This document shows positions 17,221 to 25,149 of a stretch of 34,801 bases of DNA, one piece after another (positions within the stretch are counted from its first letter, which is position 1; every line of letters starts with the position of its first letter). The stretch is taken from positions 1 through 34,801 of the forward strand of contig JALGUJ010000114.1 of the NCBI GenBank assembly GCA_029820945.1. Direction: 5' to 3'. The DNA comes from Candidatus Zipacnadia bacterium. GTDB lineage: Bacteria; Armatimonadota; Zipacnadia; Zipacnadales; UBA5352. The position numbers were made by a program, and so were the translations under genes. The notes under the pieces were generated by a model. That model saw nothing but the letters and a program-made list of their open reading frames with translations. It was not told the DNA's origin and did no database searches.

Positions 17221-18125
17221 CCGGGCCGCGGTCGGTCACCGTTCGCGTGCCGGCCACGACCGCGAACCTCGGTGCAGGCTACGACTGCCTGGGGCTCGCG
17301 CTGGCGCTGCACAACGAGGTCGCCCTGGCGCTCGCGCCGGAGAGCTCGGTCGAGGTGGAGGGCGAGGGCGCGGACTCGCTCCCGCGCGACGGGACGCACA
17401 TGGTGCTCAGGGCCGCGCGCAGGGCCGCGGAGGCCGCCGGCGAGAGCCTCCCGCCCCTGGCGTTGCGCCAGGTCAACCGCATTCCGCTGGCGCGCGGCCT
17501 CGGCTCGAGCTCGGCGGCGATCGTCGGCGGCGTCATCGGCGCGAATGAGCTGCTCGGCCTGGCGCTGAGCGAGCGCACGATGCTGGACGTCGCCACCGAG
17601 GTCGAGGGCCATCCCGACAACGTGGCGCCGGCCATGCTGGGCGGCCTCACCGTCTGCTGCACGGTGGGCGATGAGGTGCTGGTCCAGCGCCTGGCGGTGG
17701 CCGAGGGGCTCTCCTGCGTGGTCGCCATCCCGGACTTCGAGGTCGCCACGCATCGCGCCCGCCGCGTGCTGCCCGAGACCGTTGACCACGCGGACGCCGT
17801 CTTCAACCTCAGTCGCGCCGGCCTCACCGTCGCCGCGCTGGTGTCCGGCAGCTTCGACCTGCTGCGCGAGGCCATGCGCGACCGACTGCACCAGCCCTAC
17901 CGCGCTCACCTGGTCCCGGGCATGGAGGAGGCCATCGAGGCGGCGCTGAAGGCCGGGGCACGCTCGGCGGCGCTGAGCGGCTCGGGGCCGACCGTCGCGG
18001 CCTTCGTCACCGGTGGTGGGGAGGAGGTCGGCGCGGCCATGGTGAATGCCTTCCGCCGCGCCGGCACGGCCGCACGGGCTCAGGAGCTGCCACTTTCCGC
18101 AGAGGGCGCGAGGGTTGTGTCGTAG
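17217..18125 (+). CDS. thrB: Homoserine kinase
   Basis: Homoserine kinase phosphorylates homoserine in threonine synthesis. The 302-residue protein is a GHMP kinase: PATTANLGAGYDCLGLAL at the N terminus, the ATP-binding PLARGLGSSSAAIVGG motif at about residues 90-105, EGHPDNVAPAMLGG as motif 2, and ALSGSGPTVAAF as motif 3. The ATG overlaps the stop of alr by four bases (ATGA). No thrA or thrC gene is in the window, so the pathway is encoded elsewhere. The gene is followed by a repeat-bearing gap. Confidence 0.94.
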   Translation: MTGPRSVTVRVPATTANLGAGYDCLGLALALHNEVALALAPESSVEVEGEGADSLPRDGTHMVLRAARRAAEAAGESLPPLALRQVNRIPLARGLGSSSAAIVGGVIGANELLGLALSERTMLDVATEVEGHPDNVAPAMLGGLTVCCTVGDEVLVQRLAVAEGLSCVVAIPDFEVATHRARRVLPETVDHADAVFNLSRAGLTVAALVSGSFDLLREAMRDRLHQPYRAHLVPGMEEAIEAALKAGARSAALSGSGPTVAAFVTGGGEEVGAAMVNAFRRAGTAARAQELPLSAEGARVVS

Positions 18126-18180
18126 TCACTGCGGGAGGAGCCGTTTCGTACAACCGTCACCCCATCATGGTCGTTCGCGC

Positions 18181-18268
18181 AGGACAGGCATTCCTGCCTG
18201 TCAAACGCCCTAGATATTGTGCCGTCGTCGTCCGCCGGGAACGACCGACAGGCTGGAAAGCCTGTCCT
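18181..18268. repeat. Paired-palindrome intergenic repeat (REP/BIME-like)
   Basis: Two perfect 8-bp hairpins, GACAGGCA-TTCC-TGCCTGTC (18183-18202) and GACAGGCT-GGAA-AGCCTGTC (18247-18266), face each other across a 44-base spacer. The outer 22 bases of the first (18181-18202) are also an inverted copy of the second (18247-18268), matching at 20 of 22 positions. This is the layout of bacterial interspersed mosaic elements. It sits between thrB and the M20 peptidase and could also act in transcript ending. Confidence 0.75.
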
Positions 18269-18316
18269 ACCAACGGGGGCGAATGACACTGAAGCCGTTG
18301 AACGGAGTGAAGTGCA

Positions 18317-19534
18317 GTGAGTGTCGAGGCCCGCGCCGACCAGGCCCGGGAGTGGCTCATGGAGCTGATTGAGTTCGAGAGCGTGCAGGGCAACGAGCAG
18401 GAGGTCCAGGCCTACATGAAGGACCTGCTCGAGAGCCTTGGGATCGATGCGCGCTACCGCGAGATCCCCAACAGCATCTTCGACGACCCTGAGTACAGCC
18501 ACAACGAGAACGAGATGCCCTACGACGGCCGCTACAACCTGGTCGGGGAGCTGCAGGGCACCGGCGGCGGGCGCAGCCTCATCGTCCAGGCGCACACCGA
18601 CGTGGTGCCCGGCGCGGACTGGGAGCAGGCCTTCGACCCGCAGTTCGACGGGGAGCACGTGATCGGCCGCGGCGCCATGGACGACAAGGGTCAGGTCGTC
18701 CTGCAGACTCTCGCCATCGCCGCCATCCTCGACCTCGGGATCGAGCTGAAGGGCGACATCGAGCAGCAGCTCGTCATCGAGGAGGAGGTCGGCGGCAACG
18801 GTGCCCTCGCGCTGATCCGGCAGGGCTGCACCGCAGACGGCGTCATCATCGGGGAGGGCTCCTCGCTGAACGTCTTCCCCGCCAACCGCGGCGCCATCTG
18901 GTTCCGCGCGAAGACCTTCGGCACCCCCATGCACATGGGCCGCCGCCACGAGGGCGAGAACGCCATCGAGCACATGATGGAGGCCATCGCGCGCATGCTC
19001 GACTACGAGGAGCGGCTCATCGCCGACAGCGCCAACTACCCGCTCTTCGAGCGCTACGAGGCGCCCGTCCAGCTCTGCCTGGGCATCATCCGCGCCGAGG
19101 GCTGGCCCTCCATGGTGGCCGGCGAGTGCATGCTGGAGGGCGGCGTCGGCTTCCTGCCCAACAAGTCCATGGACCAGGTGAAGCAGGAGCTGCTCGACGC
19201 CGTCATGGAGACCGACGACGAGTGGCTCAGGGATCACTTCGAGCTGACCTATCCGAAGCTGCACAACGACTCCTACGAGATCCCCGGCGATCATCCTCTC
19301 CCGGTGACCTTCCACGAGGCGGTGGTGCAGTTCGAGCCGAGCTCGGAGATCTTCGGCTGGAACGTAAGCTGCGATGCGCGGCTCTACAACCGACTCGCGG
19401 GCCTGCCGGTGATCGTCTACGGCGCCGGCGACATCCAGGAGGCCCACTCGGACAACGAGACGGTCTCCATGACCGAGCTGATCACCGGTGCCAAGGGCCT
19501 GGCGCTGGGCATCATCAACTGGTGCAACGGGTAA
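18317..19534 (+). CDS. M20 family metallopeptidase/deacylase
   Basis: The 405-residue protein belongs to the M20/ArgE/DapE group of di-zinc hydrolases that cut amide bonds in N-acyl amino acids or small peptides. Metal ligands are visible: His93 and Asp95 in AHTDVVPG, Asp122 or Asp123 in GRGAMDDKGQ, Glu156-Glu157 in EEEVGG and a C-terminal His in EAHSDNE. A dimerisation (lid) domain is expected between residues about 180 and 300. Which acyl substrate it cuts is unclear. It could be acetylornithine deacetylase, succinyl-diaminopimelate desuccinylase or a general deacylase. GTG 18317 follows a GGAG site by nine bases. The gene begins 48 bases after the paired palindromes. Confidence 0.85.
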   Translation: MSVEARADQAREWLMELIEFESVQGNEQEVQAYMKDLLESLGIDARYREIPNSIFDDPEYSHNENEMPYDGRYNLVGELQGTGGGRSLIVQAHTDVVPGADWEQAFDPQFDGEHVIGRGAMDDKGQVVLQTLAIAAILDLGIELKGDIEQQLVIEEEVGGNGALALIRQGCTADGVIIGEGSSLNVFPANRGAIWFRAKTFGTPMHMGRRHEGENAIEHMMEAIARMLDYEERLIADSANYPLFERYEAPVQLCLGIIRAEGWPSMVAGECMLEGGVGFLPNKSMDQVKQELLDAVMETDDEWLRDHFELTYPKLHNDSYEIPGDHPLPVTFHEAVVQFEPSSEIFGWNVSCDARLYNRLAGLPVIVYGAGDIQEAHSDNETVSMTELITGAKGLALGIINWCNG

Positions 19535-19619
19535 CGGCGGCAACGAAAGCAACGGCGGCAACGACGGCGACGGCAACTGCTCACGGCAGTGGACGGCCTC
19601 GTGGGCCCGGGACCAGGAC

Positions 19620-21689
19620 GTGGCAACTACGGTGTCTCGTACCGCTGCTCTGACCTTCGTGGCACTCCTCGCGAGCGCGCTCTCCATGGGCGCGCTCGCT
19701 CAACCGGTCACGCTCTTCGAGCACGACTTCACCGCGGATGGCGGAGAGCCGCTCTCCGCGACTGAGGGATACACCCCCTACGTCTCCGGCTTCTTCGGCC
19801 TGCCCGGCGGCGGTACGCTCACCGGCGTCACGCTGACCGTCGAGGTCACCGCCGCCTCGCCGGACGCCTGCCCGCTCGGCGCCATCCTGCTGCTCTACGA
19901 CGCTCAGCGCGAGAAGGTGGGCACCGCGAAGGCTCTCTGGGGCCGGGCGCTGCCCGAGCAGTTCACGACCGTCGCGGGCGACGCCGTCATCGAAGCGGCG
20001 GGCGTGGCCCTCGCCCGCCTGGCGATCTACCGCTCCACGCACCAGGGCACACTGCTGGTGCGCTCCGCGCGCGTCTTTCAGCCCGAGCTGACGCCCGCCG
20101 AGGAGCTTGTCTCCGAGCTTGAGGCCGACCTGCAGGCTGAAGGCTGGGAGATCGCCCGCGAGGGCGAGTACGTCGTCGCCCGCAGGCCCGGTGAGCGGCA
20201 GTACTGGCGCACCCTCCCCGGCGAGCGGCTCAAGCGTGAGGATTTCGAGCAGCGCAGTTATGCGGGCACCACGTATGTGCGCTGCGAGTTCGAGCCGCCG
20301 CGCTTCCCGATCGGGCCCTACATCTACGGGCGCCGCGACCGCATGGAGATGCTCGCGGAGGCAGCCGGGACGACCCTCGAGGGCCTGTTCGACCGCATGG
20401 CCGCGGACGTCGCCGCTCATGGGGGGAACGCGATCTACTACGCGAACCTGACGATGGACCCGGACCTCTTCACGCTCGCGGTCGAGACCGCCGCGCGCCA
20501 CGGCGTCGCCGTCTTCGGCCAGCTCACCGCCGACCTCTACCTGCGCCCCGAGCGCGGGCGGGAGCACTACGAGCAGGTCACGCTCCCCACCGCCCGCAAG
20601 GTGCTGCCCCAGTACCGTGGGATGGGCAACGTCCTCGCGTGGATGGGCAAGGAGGAGGCCGCGGTCGATGAGATGGCCCTCGTGGCGGAGTACCGGGCGG
20701 CCCTGCGCGAGATCGACCCGACGCACGCGCTCTACACCCTCCACAACCACATCGAGCCATTCCGCAACGAGCGGGAGCCGCTGCCCGAGTGGTTCGGCTT
20801 CGACCGCTACCGCTTCCGCTGCCTGAAGGCGCACTACGGCCTGCTGATCTCGACCCCGCGGGACATGGCGGCGCGGCTGCGGGGCGAGCTCAGCAGCTTC
20901 TACGCCGAGGCGCACAGCCGCGGCCGCCCGCTGGTCTACGTCATGCAGGGCTACGGGCATCAGAACCGCTTCACCACCGAGGACATCCGCGCGTGGTCCG
21001 GCGGGGCGCGCGAGGACCTCGACCCCTGGAGCGGCTTCACCGAGGTCGAGCCCGGCGTCTGGCAGGGCTGGGATCGCTACCCGCCGCCGCCCGGCGGCAT
21101 GCACCTGCAGTCGTGGCTGGCGGTCTCCGAGGGCGCCGCGGGCCTGATGATCTACCACTACCGCGGCCTGCAGCGGCCGGAGTACCAGCGCTACATCGCC
21201 CTCGTTGACGAGCATGGTAACGAGACCCGTCTCTGGCGCGAGTTCGGCGAGTGCGTCACGGAGATGACTCCGCTCCTCCCGCTTCTTCTTTCGTGGCACA
21301 GGGACGCCGTCCCGCGCGCCTCCGCCGACAGCGACTGGGTGCAGGTGCGCTCGTTCATCCGCCAGTTCGACGCGGAGCGCTACCTGGTCGTCGTCAATGA
21401 GCGCATCGCCACCTGGGACGAGGACTCCCCGGCCCTGCCGCGCGGCGAGACCGAGCTGCACTTCGACGATCAGGGCCTCGCCGGCCTGCACGAGGCCGGC
21501 CCGCTCACCTTCGCGCTCACCGTGGACGGCGACGCGCCTCTCTGGGACCTGCGGGCTGGAACGCGCCTGCAGGCGAACCCGGATGGCGCGTACGAGTTGA
21601 CGCTCGGCCCCGGGCGTGGCACCGTCCTCATGCAGGGCGATGAGGCCACGCTGTCGGCGCTGCGGGAGGAGCTGGGGATGGGTGGCTGA
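19620..21689 (+). CDS. Secreted TIM-barrel protein, glycoside-hydrolase-like
   Basis: GTG 19620 gives a 689-residue protein with a signal peptide (VSRTAALTFVALLASALSMGALAQ). In-frame GTG 19632 is an alternative start. After an N-terminal beta-rich domain (about residues 30-200), a barrel runs from about 230 to 560: GPYIYGRRDR, GGNAIYYANLTMDPDLF, HGVAVFGQLTADLYLRPERG, NVLAWMGKEEAA and GLLISTPRDMA mark successive strands. Segments such as GAAGLMIYHYRGLQRPEY resemble the late strands of GH-A-type hydrolases. Catalytic residues are not certain, though the Glu-Glu in AWMGKEEA lies where an acid/base often sits. A beta-sandwich ends the protein. The product would act outside the cytoplasm on glycans. 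The family is not identified. Confidence 0.6.
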   Translation: MATTVSRTAALTFVALLASALSMGALAQPVTLFEHDFTADGGEPLSATEGYTPYVSGFFGLPGGGTLTGVTLTVEVTAASPDACPLGAILLLYDAQREKVGTAKALWGRALPEQFTTVAGDAVIEAAGVALARLAIYRSTHQGTLLVRSARVFQPELTPAEELVSELEADLQAEGWEIAREGEYVVARRPGERQYWRTLPGERLKREDFEQRSYAGTTYVRCEFEPPRFPIGPYIYGRRDRMEMLAEAAGTTLEGLFDRMAADVAAHGGNAIYYANLTMDPDLFTLAVETAARHGVAVFGQLTADLYLRPERGREHYEQVTLPTARKVLPQYRGMGNVLAWMGKEEAAVDEMALVAEYRAALREIDPTHALYTLHNHIEPFRNEREPLPEWFGFDRYRFRCLKAHYGLLISTPRDMAARLRGELSSFYAEAHSRGRPLVYVMQGYGHQNRFTTEDIRAWSGGAREDLDPWSGFTEVEPGVWQGWDRYPPPPGGMHLQSWLAVSEGAAGLMIYHYRGLQRPEYQRYIALVDEHGNETRLWREFGECVTEMTPLLPLLLSWHRDAVPRASADSDWVQVRSFIRQFDAERYLVVVNERIATWDEDSPALPRGETELHFDDQGLAGLHEAGPLTFALTVDGDAPLWDLRAGTRLQANPDGAYELTLGPGRGTVLMQGDEATLSALREELGMGG

Positions 21690-21716
21690 CGGACGCTCAG
21701 TCGTCCGTCGTTCTCC

Positions 21717-21776
21717 CCCTGGTCCCGCCCCTGGGCGGGACCAGGGACAGGGGGACACCCCGCGCGCAGCGCGGGG
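21717..21776. repeat. Two adjacent strong hairpins, possible terminator/repeat
   Basis: CCCTGGTCCCGCC (21717-21729) pairs perfectly with GGCGGGACCAGGG (21734-21746) around a CCTG loop. CCCCGCGC (21758-21765) pairs with GCGCGGGG (21769-21776) around GCA. They lie in the 128-base gap between two secreted-protein genes. No T-run follows either hairpin, so intrinsic termination would be atypical. The whole stretch is related to repeats at 30720-30811 on the opposite strand. Confidence 0.7.
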
Positions 21777-21817
21777 AGGGGGTGAGGCCCGTACGCCGCT
21801 CATGGGAGGCGACCACC

Positions 21818-23518
21818 ATGCGCATTATGCTCATGTCCGTCACGCTCGCCGTGTGCGCCGCCGCCGTGGCGCAGGAGCCTGAGCTGACCGACCGCTGGTT
21901 CTACCTCTCCACCAACTTCCTGGTCGAGGAGAACGTCCCGCCGGCCCAGGAGCTGCTTCAGCGGGCGGCTGCAGCGGGCTACAATGGCGTGGTGCTCAAC
22001 GACTACAAGTTCGGCATCCTCGATCGCATGCCGGAGCGCTATTTCGACCACGTGCGAGCCTTCAAGGCGACCGCTGATGACGTGGGCATCGAGATCATCC
22101 CCTGCGTGATGCCCATCGGCTACTCCGGCAGCCTTCTGGCGCACAACCCGAACCTGGCCGAGGGTATCCCGGTCCGCGATGCGCTCTTCGTCGTCGAGGG
22201 GGGCGTGGCGAAGCTCGTCGCCGATCCGCCGGTCGAGCTGCCGGGCGGCGACTTCGAGCAGGCCGAGGGGCATCAGTTCGCCGGCTGGGACTGGCAGGAC
22301 AACGCGGGGCAGAGCATCTTCGCCGACACCCGGGTCGTCCATGGCGGGGCGCGGTCCTGCCGCATGGAGGGCATCGGCCAGGCCGACCCAGAGCACGGCC
22401 ACTGCCGCCTGAGCAAGCTCCTCGATGTCTCGCCGTTCCGCTGCTACCACCTCCGGGCGTGGATCAAGTCCGAGGACTTCGCCGCGCACGGCAGTGTGCG
22501 CATGTTCGCCCTGGCCGAGGATGGTCGCATGCTCACCTACAACGACCTCAAGGTCCAGCGCACACAGGATTGGACCTGCCACGACGTGGTCTTCAACAGC
22601 CTCGACTACGAGCAGGTTCGCGTCTATATCGGCGTGTGGGGCGGGAAAACCGGTCGCCTGTGGTGGGATGACGTGACCGTCGAAGAGGTCGGGCTGCTCA
22701 ACCTGCTCAGACGCGACGGCTGCCCGCTCACCGTCCGCGGCGAGGACGGCACCGGGTACGAGGAGGGCCGCGACTTCGAGCCCGTCATCGACGAGCGCAT
22801 GGGCACCGTCCCGTGGCAGGGAAGCTATGAGGTCTACCACGAGCCACCGCCGATCCGCCTGACCGCCGACTCGCGCATCGCCGACGGCGACCGCCTGCGC
22901 GTGAGCTTCTACAGCCCGCCCATCATCCACTGGGGCCAGGTGGGCTGCTGCCTCAGCGAGCCGGAGGTCTACGAGATCCTCCGCGATCAGGTGCGGCGCG
23001 TCCAGGAGATGCTCGAGCCCGACGCCTACTTCATGAGCCACGACGAGATCCGCTGCGCCAACTGGTGCCAGGCCTGCCAGGACCGTGGCATGACGCCCGG
23101 CGAGCTGCTCGCCGACAACGTGAGCCAGTGCACGCAGATCATCCGCGAGGTCAACCCCGACGCGCGCATCTTCGTGTGGTCGGACATGTTCGACCCCTTC
23201 CACAACGCGGGCGAGCGCGACTACTACTACCTCGTCAACGGGAACTGGCACGGCTCGTGGGAGGGCCTCGACCGGGACGTCATCATCGCGAACTGGTACT
23301 TCAAGCCGCGCGAGCAGAACCTGCCCTGGTTCGCCGGGCGCGGCCACGACCAGATCCTGGCGGGCTACTACGACCGCTCCGAGTTCGTGATCCAGCAGTG
23401 GCTGGCCGACGCCGAGCGCCTCGGCGCTCCGGTCGTCGGCGTGATGTACACGACCTGGCGCAGCGGCTACGACGACCTGGAGCGCTGGGCGGAGGCGGCC
23501 TGGGGCGGTGGCCGGTAA
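21818..23518 (+). CDS. Secreted GH20-like TIM-barrel protein with inserted carbohydrate-binding-like module
   Basis: ATG 21818 gives 566 residues with a signal peptide (MRIMLMSVTLAVCAAAVAQE). The first part of a barrel (residues 25-140, with GYNGVVLNDYKF) is interrupted by a beta-sandwich module (about 150-305, with GDFEQAEGHQFAGWDWQD and a WWDDVTVEEV strand as in CBM-type jelly rolls). The barrel then resumes. The motif MSHDEIRCANW places an Asp409-Glu410 pair like the catalytic pair of GH20 hexosaminidases, and RIFVWSDMFDPFHN matches the following W-x-D strand. The likely substrate would be N-acetylated amino sugars, but this is inference. It has a GGAGGCGACCACC ribosome site. The late beta strands end in VVGVMYTTWRSGYDDLERWAEA. 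Confidence 0.65.
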   Translation: MRIMLMSVTLAVCAAAVAQEPELTDRWFYLSTNFLVEENVPPAQELLQRAAAAGYNGVVLNDYKFGILDRMPERYFDHVRAFKATADDVGIEIIPCVMPIGYSGSLLAHNPNLAEGIPVRDALFVVEGGVAKLVADPPVELPGGDFEQAEGHQFAGWDWQDNAGQSIFADTRVVHGGARSCRMEGIGQADPEHGHCRLSKLLDVSPFRCYHLRAWIKSEDFAAHGSVRMFALAEDGRMLTYNDLKVQRTQDWTCHDVVFNSLDYEQVRVYIGVWGGKTGRLWWDDVTVEEVGLLNLLRRDGCPLTVRGEDGTGYEEGRDFEPVIDERMGTVPWQGSYEVYHEPPPIRLTADSRIADGDRLRVSFYSPPIIHWGQVGCCLSEPEVYEILRDQVRRVQEMLEPDAYFMSHDEIRCANWCQACQDRGMTPGELLADNVSQCTQIIREVNPDARIFVWSDMFDPFHNAGERDYYYLVNGNWHGSWEGLDRDVIIANWYFKPREQNLPWFAGRGHDQILAGYYDRSEFVIQQWLADAERLGAPVVGVMYTTWRSGYDDLERWAEAAWGGGR

Positions 23519-23569
23519 TCGGCCGGGCGACTGATGGCGTCGCTGGGGGGGAACGAGCAGGGCGACGGC

Positions 23570-23611
23570 GCCGATGTCATACGGAGAGGCGCGGATGTCG
23601 TACGGAGCGGC
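23570..23611. repeat. Two tandem 21-bp repeats
   Basis: Units at 23570-23590 and 23591-23611 match at 18 of 21 positions. Each contains GATGTC(A/G)TACGGAG. They lie in the 295-base gap 23519-23813, which otherwise holds no convincing gene. The TGTCATACGGAG core resembles dispersed intergenic repeats of the TGTCATACTGAG kind seen in other bacteria. That resemblance is from memory. Confidence 0.6.
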
Positions 23612-23813
23612 CGCCCGAGCGCCTCAGCTTCCATGCCGGCCCGCCGCCCGCAGCGTAGTTGGCCCGCACCGCCGCCGCGCGAGCCGCTGAACGGCCTCTC
23701 GCGTACGAAGGAATCACCTCGGCGCGCGGCGAACTTCTGCGCCACAACCGCGAGCTATGGCCGGGCGCGCGCGGCTCGACATCTGCCAGAGGCACACATG
23801 GGAGGAATCTGAC

Positions 23814-24884
23814 GTGGCACAGGCACGCATCGGCGTCATCGGGATCGGCACCTTCGGGATCAACCATCTGCGGTGCTTCCGCCAGATGGGCTACTGGGGC
23901 GAGGCGGAGCTGGTGGCCGCGGCCGACATCAACGAGGAGCTGCTCGAGGAGCGCAGCCAGGAGTTTGACTTCGAGCCCTACGTGGACTACAAGGAGATGC
24001 TCGCCAACGAGCGGCTCGACGCCGTGACGGTCGTGACCCCGGACCCGTATCACCGGGAGATCGTCATAGACGCCGCGAAGGCCGGCGTGCACGTGCTGTG
24101 CGAGAAGCCGCTGGACGTCACCGTTGAGGGCTGCCAGGAGATGATCGACGCCTGCGAGGACAACGGCGTGCTGCTGCAGGTGGACTTCCACAAGCGCTAC
24201 GACGAGTACCACATCGCGATGAAGCAGAAGATCGACGCCGGCGACCTGGGCGAGATCGAGTACGGCTACTCGCACATGGAGGACCGCATCGAGGTGCCGC
24301 GCGACTGGTTCCCCGGCTGGGCGGTCAACAGCTCGCCGGGCTGGTTCCTGGGCATCCACTTCTACGACCTGGCACGCTTCCTGATGAACGATGCCAACGG
24401 GGTGCGCGTCTGGGCGACCGGGGTGCGCAGGAAGCTGCGGAGCCTCGGCGTGGACACCTGGGACTCGATCTCCGCGAAGGTCGAGTTCGACAACGGCGCG
24501 TCGGTGATGTTCGACACCTCCTGGATCCTGCCCGACACCTTCGAGGCCATCGTGAACCAGGGCATCCGCCTGGTCGGCACCGAGGGCATGCTCGAGTGCG
24601 ACTCCCAGGACCGCGGCACCATCACCTGCAACTATGAGGACGGGATGCAGACGCACAACATGAGCTTCCTGCGCGAGCGCACCGACAAGCAGGGCCGCGA
24701 GATCTTCGAGGGCTACGGCATGGACTCCATCGCCGACTTCGCCCGCAACGTGAACCTGCTGCTCGACGGCGGCTCGCTCGAGGACATCGGCGCATACCCC
24801 GACGGCCACGACGGCCTGGAGGCCACCAAGATCGCCGCCGGCGTGCACGAGAGCGTCGAGAGCGGGCAGATCGTCGAGCTATAG
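23814..24884 (+). CDS. Gfo/Idh/MocA family oxidoreductase
   Basis: The 356-residue protein starts with the nucleotide-binding fingerprint GVIGIGTFGINHLR (residues 7-20) and has the family motif CEKPLDVT (Glu97-Lys98-Pro99), VVTPDPYHREI and a C-terminal beta-sheet domain. It is an NAD(P)-dependent sugar or inositol dehydrogenase-like enzyme whose substrate is unknown. GTG 23814 is chosen because GGGAGGA lies about eight bases upstream. An upstream ATG at 23757 has no such support and adds a non-homologous leader. It follows two secreted glycosidase-like genes and could act on the sugars they release. A strong hairpin follows the gene. Confidence 0.9.
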   Translation: MAQARIGVIGIGTFGINHLRCFRQMGYWGEAELVAAADINEELLEERSQEFDFEPYVDYKEMLANERLDAVTVVTPDPYHREIVIDAAKAGVHVLCEKPLDVTVEGCQEMIDACEDNGVLLQVDFHKRYDEYHIAMKQKIDAGDLGEIEYGYSHMEDRIEVPRDWFPGWAVNSSPGWFLGIHFYDLARFLMNDANGVRVWATGVRRKLRSLGVDTWDSISAKVEFDNGASVMFDTSWILPDTFEAIVNQGIRLVGTEGMLECDSQDRGTITCNYEDGMQTHNMSFLRERTDKQGREIFEGYGMDSIADFARNVNLLLDGGSLEDIGAYPDGHDGLEATKIAAGVHESVESGQIVEL

Positions 24885-24911
24885 CGCGACGCGAGGGATG
24901 GCACCGACTGC

Positions 24912-24942
24912 CGGCGGCGACCCCGAAGTGGGGCCGCCGCCG
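24912..24942 (+). terminator. Hairpin after the MocA-type oxidoreductase
   Basis: CGGCGGCGACCCC (24912-24924) and GGGGCCGCCGCCG (24930-24942) pair at 12 of 13 positions around a GAAGT loop. It lies 28 bases after the stop codon and before the promoter of the next unit. A T-run is lacking, as often in GC-rich genomes, so its role as a terminator is likely but not proven. Confidence 0.55.
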
Positions 24943-25025
24943 TGCGCGAAGCTCCTCCCTCCGGCGCCTCCTGGGCTCCCCGTGGCGAGTCCCAGAGACC
25001 GGCGCAGGAGGCCGCTGACCTGGGT

Positions 25026-25054
25026 TTGACACCGCCCCCGGCCCGGGCTATACT
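25026..25054 (+). promoter_or_regulatory. Sigma70-type promoter of the aminotransferase
   Basis: TTGACA (25026-25031) and TATACT (25049-25054) are separated by 17 bases, the same -35, -10 and spacing as the promoter at 1119. Transcription would start near 25061, leaving an 89-base leader before the ATG at 25150. Confidence 0.87.
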
Positions 25055-25149
25055 GAAGCTCTACTGCCCATGGACCTCCCGCCGGTCACGGTTACCGCAT
25101 ATGCACGTCTACGGGGGGGCAGACGAAGGAAACTAGAAAGGCGATCGTT

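Noticed and set aside
19534..19600. Short GGCGGCAACGA repeats after the M20 gene as a regulatory array
   Set aside because: Only two partial copies of a simple GC-rich pattern. Probably slippage-type low complexity.
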